Shown: positions 1 to 10,811, counted from the first letter of the stretch. The stretch: 64,000 nt of DNA from Paraspadella gotoi (GCA_051294375.1 CM119265.1:4505847-4569846); one strand, 5' to 3'. Made by a program: numbers and translations. The notes: generated from the sequence alone by a model not told the origin.

Positions 1-142
1 GCAAGCCTTTAACAAGCGACATAAACTTAAAACTGAGAGATTCCTAATTTCGTCGAAGCCCCGAGGCGACTGAGGCCTCACCACCAAATTGAGCCCCCCA
101 AAAAAAGAGACAGAAATTCGTTTCGAACCAAAAGTTTAATTT

Positions 143-146
<4 letters not shown>

Positions 147-178
<32 letters not shown>

Positions 179-192
179 NNNNNNNNNNNNNN
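147..192. repeat. (CT)n microsatellite running into a 14-base gap
   Basis: About 32 bases of uninterrupted CT run directly into N at 179-192. The gap looks like an unresolved continuation of the microsatellite. Confidence 0.95.
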
Positions 193-659
193 CTTTCTCT
201 CCCGGCAAAAATCTGTGACGCGGAGTCGTTGAATCTTTCACAAGTGAGACTCTCACGGTCGGTCGGTTCGGAGCTACAGACGCTCAACTGGGGTGAGTGA
301 GTGTGAGAGTGAGCGCGCGTCCGAGGGCGAAGAGATTTTAGTAGAGGGTAGAGAGTTAAAGGAACCAAAAGGTTAAGGAAAGAAAAAAAAAACAGAAAGT
401 CAGAAAGAAAAAAAAATATATCTAGCTATCACTTTATTCTCCCGTTTCTCCGTACAGAAAGCAAACGGAGAGGCGGCAAAAGGAAAGACTCGCTAACCAG
501 AAACCAAGAGAGAGAAATTGAGCGCGGGAGGGAGGGCGGTTTGCAGAAAGCCGACAAAGTCGAAGACGAAGAAATAATTAAAAACAAGGCGAGAAAGCAG
601 TTACGACCGACCCCGGGTCAGGAACGGGGGCGGCTTTTTCAATCCATTTTATTGCTTTA

Positions 660-897
660 ATGAAACGACGGCCCGGAAGAAGAAGGAAAGGGGAAAGTAA
701 GGAAAGAAAAGAGAAGGAAAGAGGGGGAGAGAGAGAGGGAGAGAGGGAGAAAGAGAAAAAAAAAAAGTCCCAAGGGGAAAAACGAATTCGTTTCCAGCGA
801 GAGAGTAAGACGGAAAGAGTGGGAAGAAGGAAGGGAGGAGAAAGGGGGGGGAAGTGGTGGCGGAGAAGAGAGAGAGAGGAGAGGAGAGAGAGAAGAG

Positions 898-929
<32 letters not shown>

Positions 930-1000
930 CAGAGAGGAGAGCGAGAGAAGTACGAGAGAGAGAGAGAGAGCTTAAAAACAGACAGATGTACGAAAGATAA
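660..1000. repeat. Purine-rich GA/GGA low-complexity tract
   Basis: Nearly all bases on the + strand are A or G, with interrupted GAGA and GGA arrays. The long open frame across it is a run of Arg, Glu, Gly and Lys imposed by the repeat, with no gene signal. The flanks (193-659 and 1,001-1,200) show nothing recognisable. Confidence 0.9.
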
Positions 1001-1330
1001 AAAAAAGAGAGAGCTTTTATTTATTCTCAGTTATGAAATTTAAAATAAACCATCATTTTGAAAAACTTACTAACATTTTTATCCGGATCGGCTTCTCTCA
1101 GATAACGGCTCTATAATCCACTTTGTCTGTCTGTCGGTCGCCACCCATAATTTGGTCGGTCAGTATCTTAAATCATCCTAAAATTTCTTCATTCTCTTTT
1201 CTTCATTGAATTTGAGCCTTATTTTTGACGTTCGTTATTCCCGGGATTATCGCACCTCACTCCTTTCGACGCTTCGAAATCCAGCGTCTCTTGGAATATT
1301 TCCAGCCGTCGCGGCGATCATCCATTTCCA

Positions 1331-1370
<40 letters not shown>
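1331..1370 (+). repeat. (CGG)13 trinucleotide repeat
   Basis: Thirteen uninterrupted CGG units in a GC-rich patch, ending 4 bases before an ATG in good initiation context (ACAGATGG). If transcribed on the + strand this would be a CGG repeat in a 5' leader. Confidence 0.95.
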
Positions 1371-1374
1371 ACAG

Positions 1375-1452
1375 ATGGCGCAGGTGGCGTTGCGAGTGAA
1401 AAAGACGGCTCCCGGAGAAAAGTGGGAGCGCCAGGGAGAATGTCTCCCATAG
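1375..1452 (+). CDS. Possible short ORF or first coding exon downstream of the CGG repeat
   Basis: A 25-residue frame (begins MAQVALRVKK, ends ECLP, stop TAG) starts just after the CGG repeat and keeps a high G+C content. The amino acid mix is unbiased, unlike the repeat-driven frames around it. There is no recognisable domain, and no clear 5' splice site within it. It could be a small ORF, the start of a first exon, or chance. Confidence 0.15.
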   Translation: MAQVALRVKKTAPGEKWERQGECLP

Positions 1453-1990
1453 CGTCGTTTTCGGTGAGGCGAGGAACAATTTTATATTAAAATATTAATA
1501 CGTCATTTTGAAATATTGAATTTAATGCGGCTCCAGTTTATCTTTTAAGGAAATGAAGCAATGGAGTTTTGAGAAGGTGAATCAATAAACATTAAGCGAA
1601 AATAAATATAGAGAGAGAATTATGAATTGAAAAGTCTTTTGCGCTTTTGACAGAGTAAAACAGGAAACTGAGGAGACGTCTGTTATTTTCGAATCATACT
1701 GCACTGCATGATCCGTGTGCTATGAATGTCTATGACTGTATGTTACTGTATCCTTACCGTCTCAGCCGCCTCACTCACAGCGTTTGAAACATAAAGCCAA
1801 ACAACGCGGAAACCGTGACTTTTTATTGCTTGTTCTCTTCTTCTTCACAGCTTGTTCAATGTTCATCGCTTGCATAGGAGCAGGTGGCTGCCTAAAAATT
1901 AGGAGAATCAGGGGTTCAAAGGACAAGGTTTATGGGATTCAATTTTCGGTTAAAATGGAGTGAGAGAAAAAAAAGTTCTTTGAAAGAGTC

Positions 1991-2000
1991 TGCCTCTCTC

Positions 2001-2040
<40 letters not shown>

Positions 2041-2259
2041 GGTCTCCCTCTCTCTTCCGGCCGCAGGGTGACAAAGACATTGTCTGAGGCGGCACGTCTT
2101 CCAGAGCCGAATTCAAAAGCTGGCAAGAATTTTGGGATCGTTAGTATGCATTCGCGCATCCTCGAATCGGGTGGGGGGGAGAATCGGAGAGAGAGAGAGA
2201 GAGAAGAGAGAGGAGAGAGAGAGGAGAGAGAGGAGAAGAGAGAGAGAGAGAGAGAGAGA

Positions 2260-2290
<31 letters not shown>

Positions 2291-2312
2291 TATTCAATCT
2301 TTTTTAAGGCGG

Positions 2313-2369
<57 letters not shown>

Positions 2370-2380
2370 GGGAGACGAGA
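1991..2380. repeat. Cluster of (CT)n and (GA)n tracts
   Basis: A (CT)n tract at about 1,991-2,058 is followed by interrupted (GA)n at about 2,184-2,290 and 2,312-2,378. The strand switch within 200 bases makes the RNA from either strand able to fold back on itself. Frames of repeating Arg-Glu or Ser-Leu across it are artefacts. Confidence 0.9.
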
Positions 2381-2399
2381 GACTTTATTCCGTTTATGA

Positions 2400-3120
2400 G
2401 GCGGAAAGTGAAGTTATTATTTTTTTTGATGCCCTCGCTTTAATATTTCGGTTTAATAGGGTGATTTTTTTTTCGAGAACGCTTTCGCCCAAGCAAGTTT
2501 TTTTAAAAATTTATGTGCATGGAGGTTCCATTGGAGCTAAAAGTGACTTTGCTCGGTCCCTCGCGGGAAGGAGTGAAAGGAAATAAGGAGTTGGTCGTTG
2601 GTGAGAAAGTAACGGTGCTTCCCAATTTTAACGCGATAAAAAACTAAGACACAAGTTTTTGCGAGACTTGGTAAATTCCCTCCCGTGGTTTTTATGGTTT
2701 TTGTTTAATCGGACTTCAAATCTCTCAATCGCAGCTTTAGAAAGACCTTCAATATTTTGCCGAGTTCAATTTTCTTTATAAACATTTTTAGAGAAGAAAA
2801 AAATTCGAAATTAATTTCAGAGAAGGAAGCCTTTTCTTAACTTATCTATACTCGCAACCGAAATGACAAAGAGAGTTTTGCGTTCAGGAGTTCTTTAAAT
2901 TGTTTCTACCATTATAAAAATTATCCGTTCTATTCCTCTTACTAGATAATTACAAAGCAAGAACCCTGCAAGCTTTCAATCTAGAATCTCTCGCCATCTA
3001 CTTCATTGATATATATAATAACATTTTTTAACTGTTAACTATATGTTTTAAAAGAACAAAACACATTTCCGTTCGCATTGCACTAAACGTTGAGTCGCAT
3101 GATGACTTAGATCTGGCGTA
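2400..3120. other. AT-rich stretch without recognisable features
   Basis: Unique-looking AT-rich sequence with stops in all frames. I see no coding exon, RNA gene or repeat in it. Confidence 0.6.
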
Positions 3121-3235
3121 TCTCTATCTCACTCTCTCTTGTTTCTCACGGGTGTCTCGCTCTCTGTCATTATCGTTTCGGGTTCAGCGTTGTCGTTTTT
3201 CTCTCCACGTGCCTCATCACGTCCAGAATGATCCC

Positions 3236-3530
3236 GCACGAGTCTCCTCCTCCTCATCCTCCTCCCCCTCCTCCTCACATTCCTCATCCTCCTTTTTTTT
3301 CTTGTGTCTCCTCCTCCTCCCTTCCTCCTCCTCATCCCTCACCCCTTCCTCCTCGTCCTCCCTCTCCTCGCGCCTTCCGTTTTTTTTTTTTTAGTCAGTT
3401 TTTCAATTCCTCCACAAAGAATTCCTGCCCAGATTCCTCCTCCTCCTCCTACTTCCTTTCCTTTCCTCCTCCTCCTCTTTCTCCGTTCGTCGGGACTCCT
3501 CTGTCCTTCCGGGTTTTCTTTTTTTCTTTC
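3236..3530 (+). repeat. (CCT)n pyrimidine-rich tract
   Basis: Interrupted TCC/CCT triplets and poly-T on the + strand. The overlapping Ser- and Pro-rich frames follow directly from the repeat. Confidence 0.85.
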
Positions 3531-3590
3531 TTTTCTCGTGTCATCAAGATTTTTACAGCGTGATTATCTCCGCCGGATCTACACGTCGCT

Positions 3591-3606
3591 CACGCGCGCG
3601 CGCGCG
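3591..3606. repeat. (CG)8 alternating dinucleotide run
   Basis: Sixteen bases of alternating C and G, a sequence class able to adopt Z-DNA, at the start of a CpG-rich patch. Confidence 0.9.
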
Positions 3607-3639
3607 TCTTTCTTTTTTTAGAAACGTGCACGTACAGGC

Positions 3640-3809
3640 GGTTCGGCCACGTCGTCTCTCACGCGCCAAACTCGTACGCGATTGGAAGGATTTAGTTTTT
3701 TTTTTTTCTCTCCCAATATTTTTTTTTTTAAAATTTCAAAATCGGACTCGGGAGTTTTTGCCTGGAAAGCCGCTGCCGCATCGGACGCTGTAGACGGCTG
3801 ACATCCTGG
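3640..3809 (+). promoter_or_regulatory. Candidate promoter and untranslated first exon
   Basis: A CpG-rich patch contains an inverted CCAAT box (GATTGG at about 3,679) and ends in a good 5' splice site, CTGG|GTAAGT, with the exon boundary at 3,809. No coding frame is apparent, so it would be an untranslated first exon. The 3' partner was not found. This is inference from composition and one splice-site match. Confidence 0.25.
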
Positions 3810-3821
3810 GTAAGTTTTATA

Positions 3822-3824
3822 TGT

Positions 3825-3885
<61 letters not shown>

Positions 3886-3906
3886 AGCAGAGAGAGAGAG
3901 AGAGAC
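3822..3906 (+). repeat. (GA)n microsatellite
   Basis: About 80 bases of GA with a few one-base interruptions. Confidence 0.95.
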
Positions 3907-4017
3907 TGAGATGGGATATAACTTTCGTTATAGAAATGACAATTACAAATCCAATAACTGAAACGACGGTCATCATGACATGTAAATTTCTGAAAAAATA
4001 TTTTACTCTATCACTTT

Positions 4018-4101
4018 AAAGGGTCTTTTCCTCACTTCAAAGGGTCTTTCCCTCACTTCAAAGGGTCTTTCCCTCACTTCAAAGGGTCTTTCCCTCACTC
4101 C
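4018..4101 (+). repeat. Four-copy 21-bp tandem repeat
   Basis: Four head-to-tail copies of a 21-mer beginning AAAGGGTC and ending CTCACTTC. Copies 2 and 3 are identical, copy 1 has one substitution, and copy 4 diverges at its last two bases. There is no coding signal in it. The stretch from 4,102 to 4,740 holds nothing recognisable. Confidence 0.95.
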
Positions 4102-4759
4102 AGAAATCTACTCCAAATTTAAACGAATTGAAATTTAAATAAATTTCCATCTAAAATTTTCAAAGTCTTTTTCTTCACAAATTCTTGAGTCATTCCGGAA
4201 GAGAATCTTCACATTTTTGAATGATTTATAAAATATCTCAATATTTTTATGAACGTCATTTATATCATGTAATTTGACTGCTGTACGAGTTGAAAATAAG
4301 TATTTTAATCAGGTATGTATATCGAACCGAGGAAAGATAATTCGCTACTGACAATTCACCAACAACATCATTTCCCTTCGAATTCGTTTTCTTCCGGTTT
4401 CCACTTTCCTCGAGCGAGAGAGAAATTGACTTTGGCGGGAAAAACCCTGAAAACGGCGCGATTTCGCCGCCTCCTTCGCGCCATTTGAAACTCGGCGCTC
4501 AGCCCCATCCTGGGCCAAACCTTTACGACTTTGTTTCACTACGAAAAGGGAAGGAATGACATTCGCGTTTTGGATTCAAAATCGGAGAAAGCGCAAAGAA
4601 TAATAGTATGTTTGCTTCGCTATGAAGATACTCGGAAAGGCGTTGCGAGGTTAAAAATGATTTTTACTAATTTAAATAGTATAACTGAAACTAATAAGAC
4701 TAAGAATTAATGTTTAAGGCCACATCGACGAATCTTTCGGAATACGTTCTCTTTCGATT

Positions 4760-5090
4760 TCACTACCGTGAGTGGAGGAGAAACGACCTCGTTACTGGGC
4801 CAAACGCCTCTCGCACGCGCATCGCACGCTCTTCGCACGCACCTCGCACGCTCTTCGCACGTCCCGCGCGCGCTCCAATCAGCCTTCGCTCTGCCTCGCA
4901 CTTCCTCGAGTGCGCTCGGGGGTCCCCTGGCCTGGAAAAAGGCGCGCCCGGGAGTCGAGGAGCTAAGGATCCGTTGATGGGCGCCGGTTCGGCTTTAAAT
5001 GATTCCAATTCCGACGAGAAATTGAAAAAAGGGGCCGTGGAACTGGTCGACCCCCATTTTCGGGGCGGCGCTCTCCTTACTCTCACTGTT
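4760..5090. promoter_or_regulatory. CpG-rich patch with degenerate 11-bp tandem repeats
   Basis: G+C and CpG are much higher than in the flanks. At about 4,807-4,865 units of CGCACGCTCTT and CGCACGCACCT repeat in tandem, followed by a CCAAT-box-like CCAATCAG at about 4,875. Several frames are open on both strands, which high G+C alone explains. A promoter region is possible, but no start or splice site settles it. Confidence 0.3.
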
Positions 5091-5349
5091 TTGTTTTGGT
5101 TTGACTGGTGACATATAGCGAACGCAGTGACGGTCGTTCGTTAGAAGAGAAATTGGAGCACATACCGGTTCCAAGACGCTAACGCACGGCCAAATAGAAA
5201 CGGAAAGAAAGAAAATAATGTTTAGTTTCGTTTTTTTTCTTTTTTTTTTTCTCCTCGTTTCTCGCAAAATCGAAAGATGTCACCTTCTCTAAACGAAAAA
5301 AAAGAAGTTTTGCTTCGCAAAATCGATTAGCGAACGACTCTCCTACTTA

Positions 5350-5448
5350 TCGGCAGCGGCGGCAGCGGCGGCCGGTTGGGCGGAGGCGGCGGCAGCTGGC
5401 GCTGTGACGGCGGTTGCGGCTGCGGCTGCGGCTGCGGCTACGTCCGTG
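5350..5448 (+). repeat. GGC-rich repeat including (TGCGGC)n
   Basis: CGGCAG/GGC triplets followed by at least four TGCGGC hexamer units at 5,414-5,440. Frames over it encode Gly/Ala/Arg runs only. Confidence 0.85.
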
Positions 5449-5836
5449 GAAGAGGAGGAAGCGATTTAATGATGTTTACATGGTTCCTCCGCAAATGTTA
5501 TCATAAACCTTTAGCGTTACTTTTTTTTTAGGATGTGTATCTTTTCGCCTTCCCTTCGAAAAAATTCGATATGTGGCGTTCACAAAGATTTTACGAGACC
5601 TTCTTTTTGAACAATTGAGTCTCAAAAAACTGAAATCAATCAGATTGATCATGCACAATGCACATCTTGAATTCCTTCTGTCATGCACGTATTTTTTTTT
5701 TCGTATAATACAATATTATAAAATAATGATGCACGTTGGAATAAAATATCGTGAATTCAAATGATTAAAAGTTCTTAAAATATTAGACGCTTGTTTCTGA
5801 TATTCATCCACTACATTAATGATTAATGATTAATGA

Positions 5837-6112
5837 TTAATCTAATCTACTATTCACTAACAAGATGAATGATTTGTTCAAGCTCCACCCGATTTTCTCG
5901 TCCACAACGATGCTATTCGTCTTTCCAGTCATATCTTTTCTCACCTCCGCGATCTTCAATCTCTTAGATCTTTCCTTTTTTTCTCCCTTAATTTCCCCTT
6001 TTTTTTTCCCTTTCTTGATCGTTCCCTTTCCTTTACCTTTCACTAAATCATCCACCCTCGTACTTAACCGAGTTCTGTCGTATTTTTGAGCAAAATGATC
6101 TCGTTGTTGCAA
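5837..6112 (-). CDS. Weak Lys-rich coding candidate
   Basis: A 91-codon frame open on the - strand with a central Lys/Gly block and more mixed ends (for example RTRLSTRVDDLVK and SIVVDEKIGWSLNK). It has no in-frame ATG near its beginning, so it would be an internal or terminal exon. No domain is recognised and no strong acceptor is seen. The central Lys block mirrors a poly-pyrimidine run on the other strand, so chance is the main alternative. Confidence 0.12.
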   Translation of the reverse strand: MQQRDHFAQKYDRTRLSTRVDDLVKGKGKGTIKKGKKKGEIKGEKKERSKRLKIAEVRKDMTGKTNSIVVDEKIGWSLNKSFILLVNSRLD

Positions 6113-6122
6113 ACATACTCGT

Positions 6123-6124
<2 letters not shown>

Positions 6125-6157
<33 letters not shown>

Positions 6158-6178
6158 TCTACTCTCTCTCTCTCATCA
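6125..6178. repeat. (CT)n microsatellite
   Basis: About 50 bases of CT with a few interruptions. Confidence 0.9.
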
Positions 6179-6291
6179 CTCTCATCCCTCTAATGCAAAC
6201 GAACCGTGCAACGAACGAGAACACAAAATATATGTTCACCATATGTGGGGTAGCCAAGCATATGGGAGTTAAAAAAAAGGGTGTTGAGTGA

Positions 6292-6307
6292 ATGCAAATA
6301 TGCAAAT
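6292..6307 (+). promoter_or_regulatory. Two abutting POU octamer motifs
   Basis: ATGCAAAT occurs twice head to tail with no spacer. ATGCAAAT is the classic octamer bound by POU-domain factors. CATATG E-box-like hexamers lie 25-60 bases upstream. No gene start is visible nearby, so function is inference. Confidence 0.3.
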
Positions 6308-6386
6308 GAGATTTGCGAAATTGACCCAGCGTCCTCGATTGAATAAGCAAGAGGCATAGAGGATGGGGAGAAGAGAGGATGCTCGA

Positions 6387-6390
<4 letters not shown>

Positions 6391-6441
<51 letters not shown>
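6391..6441. repeat. (CT)25 microsatellite
   Basis: Fifty-one uninterrupted bases of CT. Confidence 0.95.
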
Positions 6442-6444
<3 letters not shown>

Positions 6445-6559
6445 TCCTCCCCCCATTCGTCGTCGTCTCATTGTCGCATAACTTTGGCCAATTTGGTTTC
6501 CTCGCTTTTCGGATTTGTAAACATGAAGTCAGACGATGGCGGAGATTAGTTACGTTTCT

Positions 6560-7420
6560 TTGAAAATATATACACAAAACATAACAATCTTCTTCAATTA
6601 AAATTCAAAATCATAGTTACCCTGTCGTTCCTTAAATCTACAATCTACATATAATTAAAATTATTTATTTACAATCAATAAAATAATATTCATCAATCAG
6701 CGACGAACTTCCTCTGGTGGCGAAATAAACTTATTATACTAAAATGAGAAAAAGAAAAAGATGAAAAAGAATAAATGGGGAAAAAAAAGAAAAGATTAAA
6801 AAAAAATCGGGTTTACCGTTTCGACTTTGGAATTCGGCGTCGGCATGGTACAGTCATAACGGGATCGTTAGACGTCGACATTATCGTCGTCGTCGTCGTC
6901 GTCTTCGCCCCGTAATTGCGGCGCCAAGTCGAGCGAAGGGGAGAATCTTATTCGGGCGGAAGTGAATGCGGCGCGCGCGTCGAATCTTGTGGCGCCACGT
7001 GGCGATTCGAGTGCGCGCGCGTCGACGTTTGCAGACGAAGACTAGTTAAACACACGTAAAGACACGCGTACACGCTCGAACACAAGTTATTGACAATGCC
7101 TGATAAAATATTTTTTCGTTGACGAGTTATTCATTCATTCGTTTTTTTATTAGATGACGAGAGAATCCAAATCCGCCGAGATGGAAGCGAAATTAAGTCG
7201 GTGAAAGTATAAAAAAAAAACAACCGATAATGGTTTTGAAGAAATTTAATTACAGGAAACTGGGGAAAAAATTAATGAAGCGATATCGCTATGAATTATA
7301 CCAACCGTCTTGCCTTCCTAAAAGCTTCTTGATTTCCTCTTTTCCAATAATTTCCGGTGCTCATTTATATATGACGTCTCATCAGATTTTATAATTATCT
7401 TTATAAAATTTTAATATTTA
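6560..7420. other. Non-coding stretch with a short (GTC)n run
   Basis: AT-rich sequence, then a CpG-rich patch at 6,830-7,030 with six to seven GTC units at 6,885-6,903 and GCGCGC runs. No exon is recognisable. It could be a distal promoter or simply a GC-rich island. Confidence 0.5.
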
Positions 7421-7423
7421 TTT

Positions 7424-7463
7424 CATATTATGTCATAATATGTCATATTATGTCATAATATGA
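7424..7463. repeat. Tandem pair of 20-bp palindromic units
   Basis: CATATTATGTCATAATATGT is followed at once by the same 20-mer with one change. Each unit is itself an inverted repeat (9-bp arms CATATTATG/CATAATATG around one base). It lies 25 bases upstream of a long hairpin. Confidence 0.9.
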
Positions 7464-7488
7464 TATTCCTTTCAATTCGTTGTGTTTT

Positions 7489-7589
7489 AATATTTAGCAA
7501 AAACAAAGTTTGAATTTGTACATCAACGATTTTATATTTTGAATAAAATCGTTGTTGTACAAATTCAAACTTTGTTTTTGCTAAATATT
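7489..7589. repeat. Near-perfect 47-bp inverted repeat with a 7-base loop
   Basis: The arms at 7,489-7,535 and 7,543-7,589 are reverse complements over 47 positions with one mismatch and no indel; the loop is ATTTTGA. Transcription from either strand would give a long, almost perfect hairpin. There are no open frames. It may be a foldback element, a hairpin-siRNA or microRNA-like precursor, or an inverted-duplication scar. No target or expression evidence is available from sequence. Confidence 0.85.
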
Positions 7590-7599
7590 TATTTCTTAG

Positions 7600-8110
7600 T
7601 TTCTAGTTCAAGGTGGATTCAAAATACTCATACAAATTACTAAATATATATGAAATTAGGATTTTATAGTTATTTTAGGGATTTTTATCTACAAGAAAAT
7701 TTAGGGACAGTGAGATTACTAATTTTAATCATTGACAGACTAAATTATTAGTTTAAAAAAAAATAAATAAACTGAACAACAGAAGAAAAATCGCTAAATC
7801 TGCGAAACGTTTTTTCAGAAATGACTTTTTCAAGGTGAAGTCATTTTAGCGTCGGTCGATGAAGATTCTCACGCTCCATCGCTCAAAGGCTGAATAGGCT
7901 ACGCGGCAAACTTATAGAAAAATTTAATCTTTAGACATTCGATTTTAGTTAACAATTTCGTTTATCATACTAAGGGAAATCAAATGCGAGGCCATAAAAC
8001 ATTCAGTTCATTTCTTAATTTACTTCACAAAGTAAAATATAAGGACCATTCATTAAATGATTACAAAACAAATTACAAATTATTACAAAAGATAATTAAC
8101 TTTAAATCGT
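7600..8110. other. AT-rich stretch, nothing recognised
   Basis: Stops in every frame and no repeat or RNA-gene signature that I can see. Confidence 0.6.
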
Positions 8111-8240
8111 GAGTGTTAGCCTCTACGTTTTCTCTCTTTAACGATAAAGATGATTTAAGGCCGGATGAGCGGAATCTAGAGGTGAGAGCTTCACTTCCTC
8201 TTTTTCCTTCTCTTCCTACTCCCTCCTCCCCCCTCCCCTT

Positions 8241-8267
8241 CCTCCTCCTCCTCCTCCTCCTCCTCCA
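8241..8267 (+). repeat. (CCT)9 repeat
   Basis: Nine CCT units at the edge of a GC-rich patch (8,270-8,470). The patch is followed by a possible 5' splice site AAAAAG|GTGAGA with the boundary at 8,576; the frame leading to it is biased by the repeat and not convincing. From 8,600 to 9,600 I see no feature. Confidence 0.85.
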
Positions 8268-9646
8268 TTGCCTTCCCCGTCACGCGCCTCGCCTTCTCCC
8301 CACCGGGACGAGAAGAATCCAATTTTCGCGTGATTCCGATCTCTCTGCCACGCCCCCTCGGCCACGCCCCCTCGGACGCCCTTTTCGACGCCTCCGTCGG
8401 ACCGAGACTGCCCTGTGCCCGGTAGTCTTTTGTCCGTTTTACTCTTTGACGCATGGGCCCTTCATTCTGGTTCGCCAATCTCGTCACGTTTTCCTTTTTC
8501 ACGTTTTTTCAAATAACTTTGGTCTGGTTACAATTTATGTCTTAAATCCTGAGACGCGAGGGCGAAGTAGAAAAAGGTGAGACGAAGGTTAAGTGAAAAG
8601 TCGTAGATTATCTCACTTTCACCTTTTTTCGATTTTTTTCTTTCGACTAATAAAATGAAAAAAATAAAATAAAAACAACTGTCTAAACTGTAAGGTAGAA
8701 ACAGCTCAGCGAAACTGTAAATCTGAATGATTAAGAAGACGATTTACTACCCTACTTATTCATGTAGTAATCAGAAACTCTTTTTAGAAATAGTAGCTTG
8801 TGAAACGAGCCTAAAGCTATCAATTATATTTTCAATTCAATTCAATTGTCTATCATCTCTAAAGATAAAAATAAACAGATAGTTTTTTGAAAGTTTATGA
8901 AAATTTCACTCAGCCTTTCTCAATAAGTGTAAATTCATTCTGAGACAAAGTCTTTTGACGGTTTTACTTTTTTATTTAATACTCCCCAGCCACCATCATC
9001 ACAAAGCTATCGAAAGTTAACACTAATTAGTTATTTATTTTTGCTCCCCTTTGCTGTTTTTATGTTACATTGAGAAGAAATTATTTTTTTCACGACCCCT
9101 TAGTAAATCTCGTCTCTTAGTGACTTAGTCACTCTTCGCCTTTATTACCGTCTCTAAAGTTTGTACTTTGTAGGAAGAATTTGAATCTGCCTCCTCACGC
9201 GCTGATGCCAGGCCTTTGTTTGAACTTATTTCTTTCGTGTCGAGTTAATCTAAATCTAAGTTAAAGTAGAGTTAAAGAGGAGCATCATTGAAGGAAATAC
9301 GCAATATTAAATAATATGTAAAAAAACAATAAGTGAAATCAATAATATTAGTAGAAATGTTATTTAGCGACTGTAGTATTCTGTTTTCTCTTTCCCGCTT
9401 TCCTATATTCTCTTCACTGCATGTACAGTTGCACACTTCCCTGCACGCGACTAATGTACTTAGCCTCTTGCATTTTAAGCTTTTTAAGACCAAAAATATG
9501 GCATAATTCAACTAACTTAAAACCCCCCGCCACCAACGTTGGGTCACCCCCGCCGTGGTTCCCCGTTCTCCGCCTGCAACGCTCGCCCGCAGTCAAGGAC
9601 GAAGGATTTCCTCCTCATTTTAGCTCCATTTCCTTTTCTATGTCTC

Positions 9647-9649
9647 GCA

Positions 9650-9686
<37 letters not shown>

Positions 9687-9823
9687 GCTAGCTCTTCTTT
9701 TGTCTTCCATTGCTTTTTTCTTCTAATTTGCATTTCCCTTCGAGGTTTCCTCTCTCTTCATATCCATTTTTCTCCGTTCATTCTGTCCGGTCCCGTTCGC
9801 TCTCTACCGTCTCTCCATCTCCT

Positions 9824-9891
<68 letters not shown>

Positions 9892-9892
9892 A
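9647..9892. repeat. Two (CT)n microsatellites in pyrimidine-rich DNA
   Basis: CT runs at about 9,647-9,690 and 9,826-9,892, with T- and C-rich DNA continuing to 10,200. A 30-bp segment at about 9,931-9,966 recurs at 15,513-15,545. Confidence 0.9.
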
Positions 9893-10234
9893 GTGTTTGT
9901 TCCATTTTTCTTGCTTTTTCCATTCTTTTTTGTTGTGTTTTCACCTCGTCGTCCTCTTAGGCGTTCTCGTGTTTTTTTCTTTTGTGCGCCAGAACATATT
10001 AGATCTTCTTTCATCCCAAAGTGGTTTTATTTCGCATTTTCTATTTCTCTCTCTCTCGCTCTCTTTTTTTCTCTCTAATTCCCTTTATTTCCTTTTTATT
10101 TTTTTTTCTTTCTTTTCTTCTCCCCCGCTTTTTCCTCTTTCACTTTTTATCTTTCCCCTCCCTCGCCGGGCACTGCCGTCTTTCAGCTGGTTGCCTTTCC
10201 AATTAGTCTCGCCCAATATTTTTTCACAATAGAC

Positions 10235-10238
<4 letters not shown>

Positions 10239-10309
<71 letters not shown>
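10239..10309. repeat. (CT)35 microsatellite
   Basis: Seventy-one uninterrupted bases of CT. Confidence 0.97.
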
Positions 10310-10311
<2 letters not shown>

Positions 10312-10341
10312 GTTTTTACGATTCTTCTTATTTGCCCTTCG

Positions 10342-10632
10342 ATGCCGCGTCGACGCAGACGAAAACAGTTTCGAGGCGAAATGTCCGTCTTGATGAATGT
10401 TGACGGCGACGATGACGACGATTACGACGATGACGACGATTACGACGATGAAGACGGAAAGACGACAACGATCTCGATGACAAGACTACAACAACTTCAG
10501 GATGTCATAGATGTTTTGATAGATCTTAGAATTGGAGGAAATGGTTGCCGACGTTGCCGTCCCAGGTTTTTGGATACGCGAAAAGAAAATTTAGAAACCT
10601 TTCTGAAATTTCTATTCGATGTTTTATCCTGA
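10342..10632 (+). CDS. Possible small protein or exon, basic then acidic
   Basis: A 96-codon frame starts at ATG after the CT tract and ends at TGA. It reads as an Arg/Lys block (residues 2-11), an Asp/Tyr block from GAC/GAT triplets (about 22-39), then a mixed, possibly helical part (TRLQQLQDVIDVLIDLRIGG) and a tail with two Cys and several Arg. The mixed C-terminal half is why it is listed. No domain is recognised, and the Asp block belongs to the (GAC)n repeats found throughout the window. It may be chance. Confidence 0.2.
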   Translation: MPRRRRRKQFRGEMSVLMNVDGDDDDDYDDDDDYDDEDGKTTTISMTRLQQLQDVIDVLIDLRIGGNGCRRCRPRFLDTRKENLETFLKFLFDVLS

Positions 10633-10811
10633 TTTACGACATCGATCTAGCTTGACACCTCTAATGAGATGACCACCAGAGGGCGATCGTTACATACCTT
10701 AACAACAACAACGACAAAGCAATCGTCAAAGATTTCTCTCGACATCATTCTCTCTCTTTATCCCTCAGCGCATAATTTTCCCATCGAGGTTTTTTTCTGT
10801 CCTGATCGTGG

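Noticed and set aside
660-1043. Long Arg/Glu/Lys-rich open frame
   Set aside because: It follows a purine-only tract; composition explains the lack of stops.
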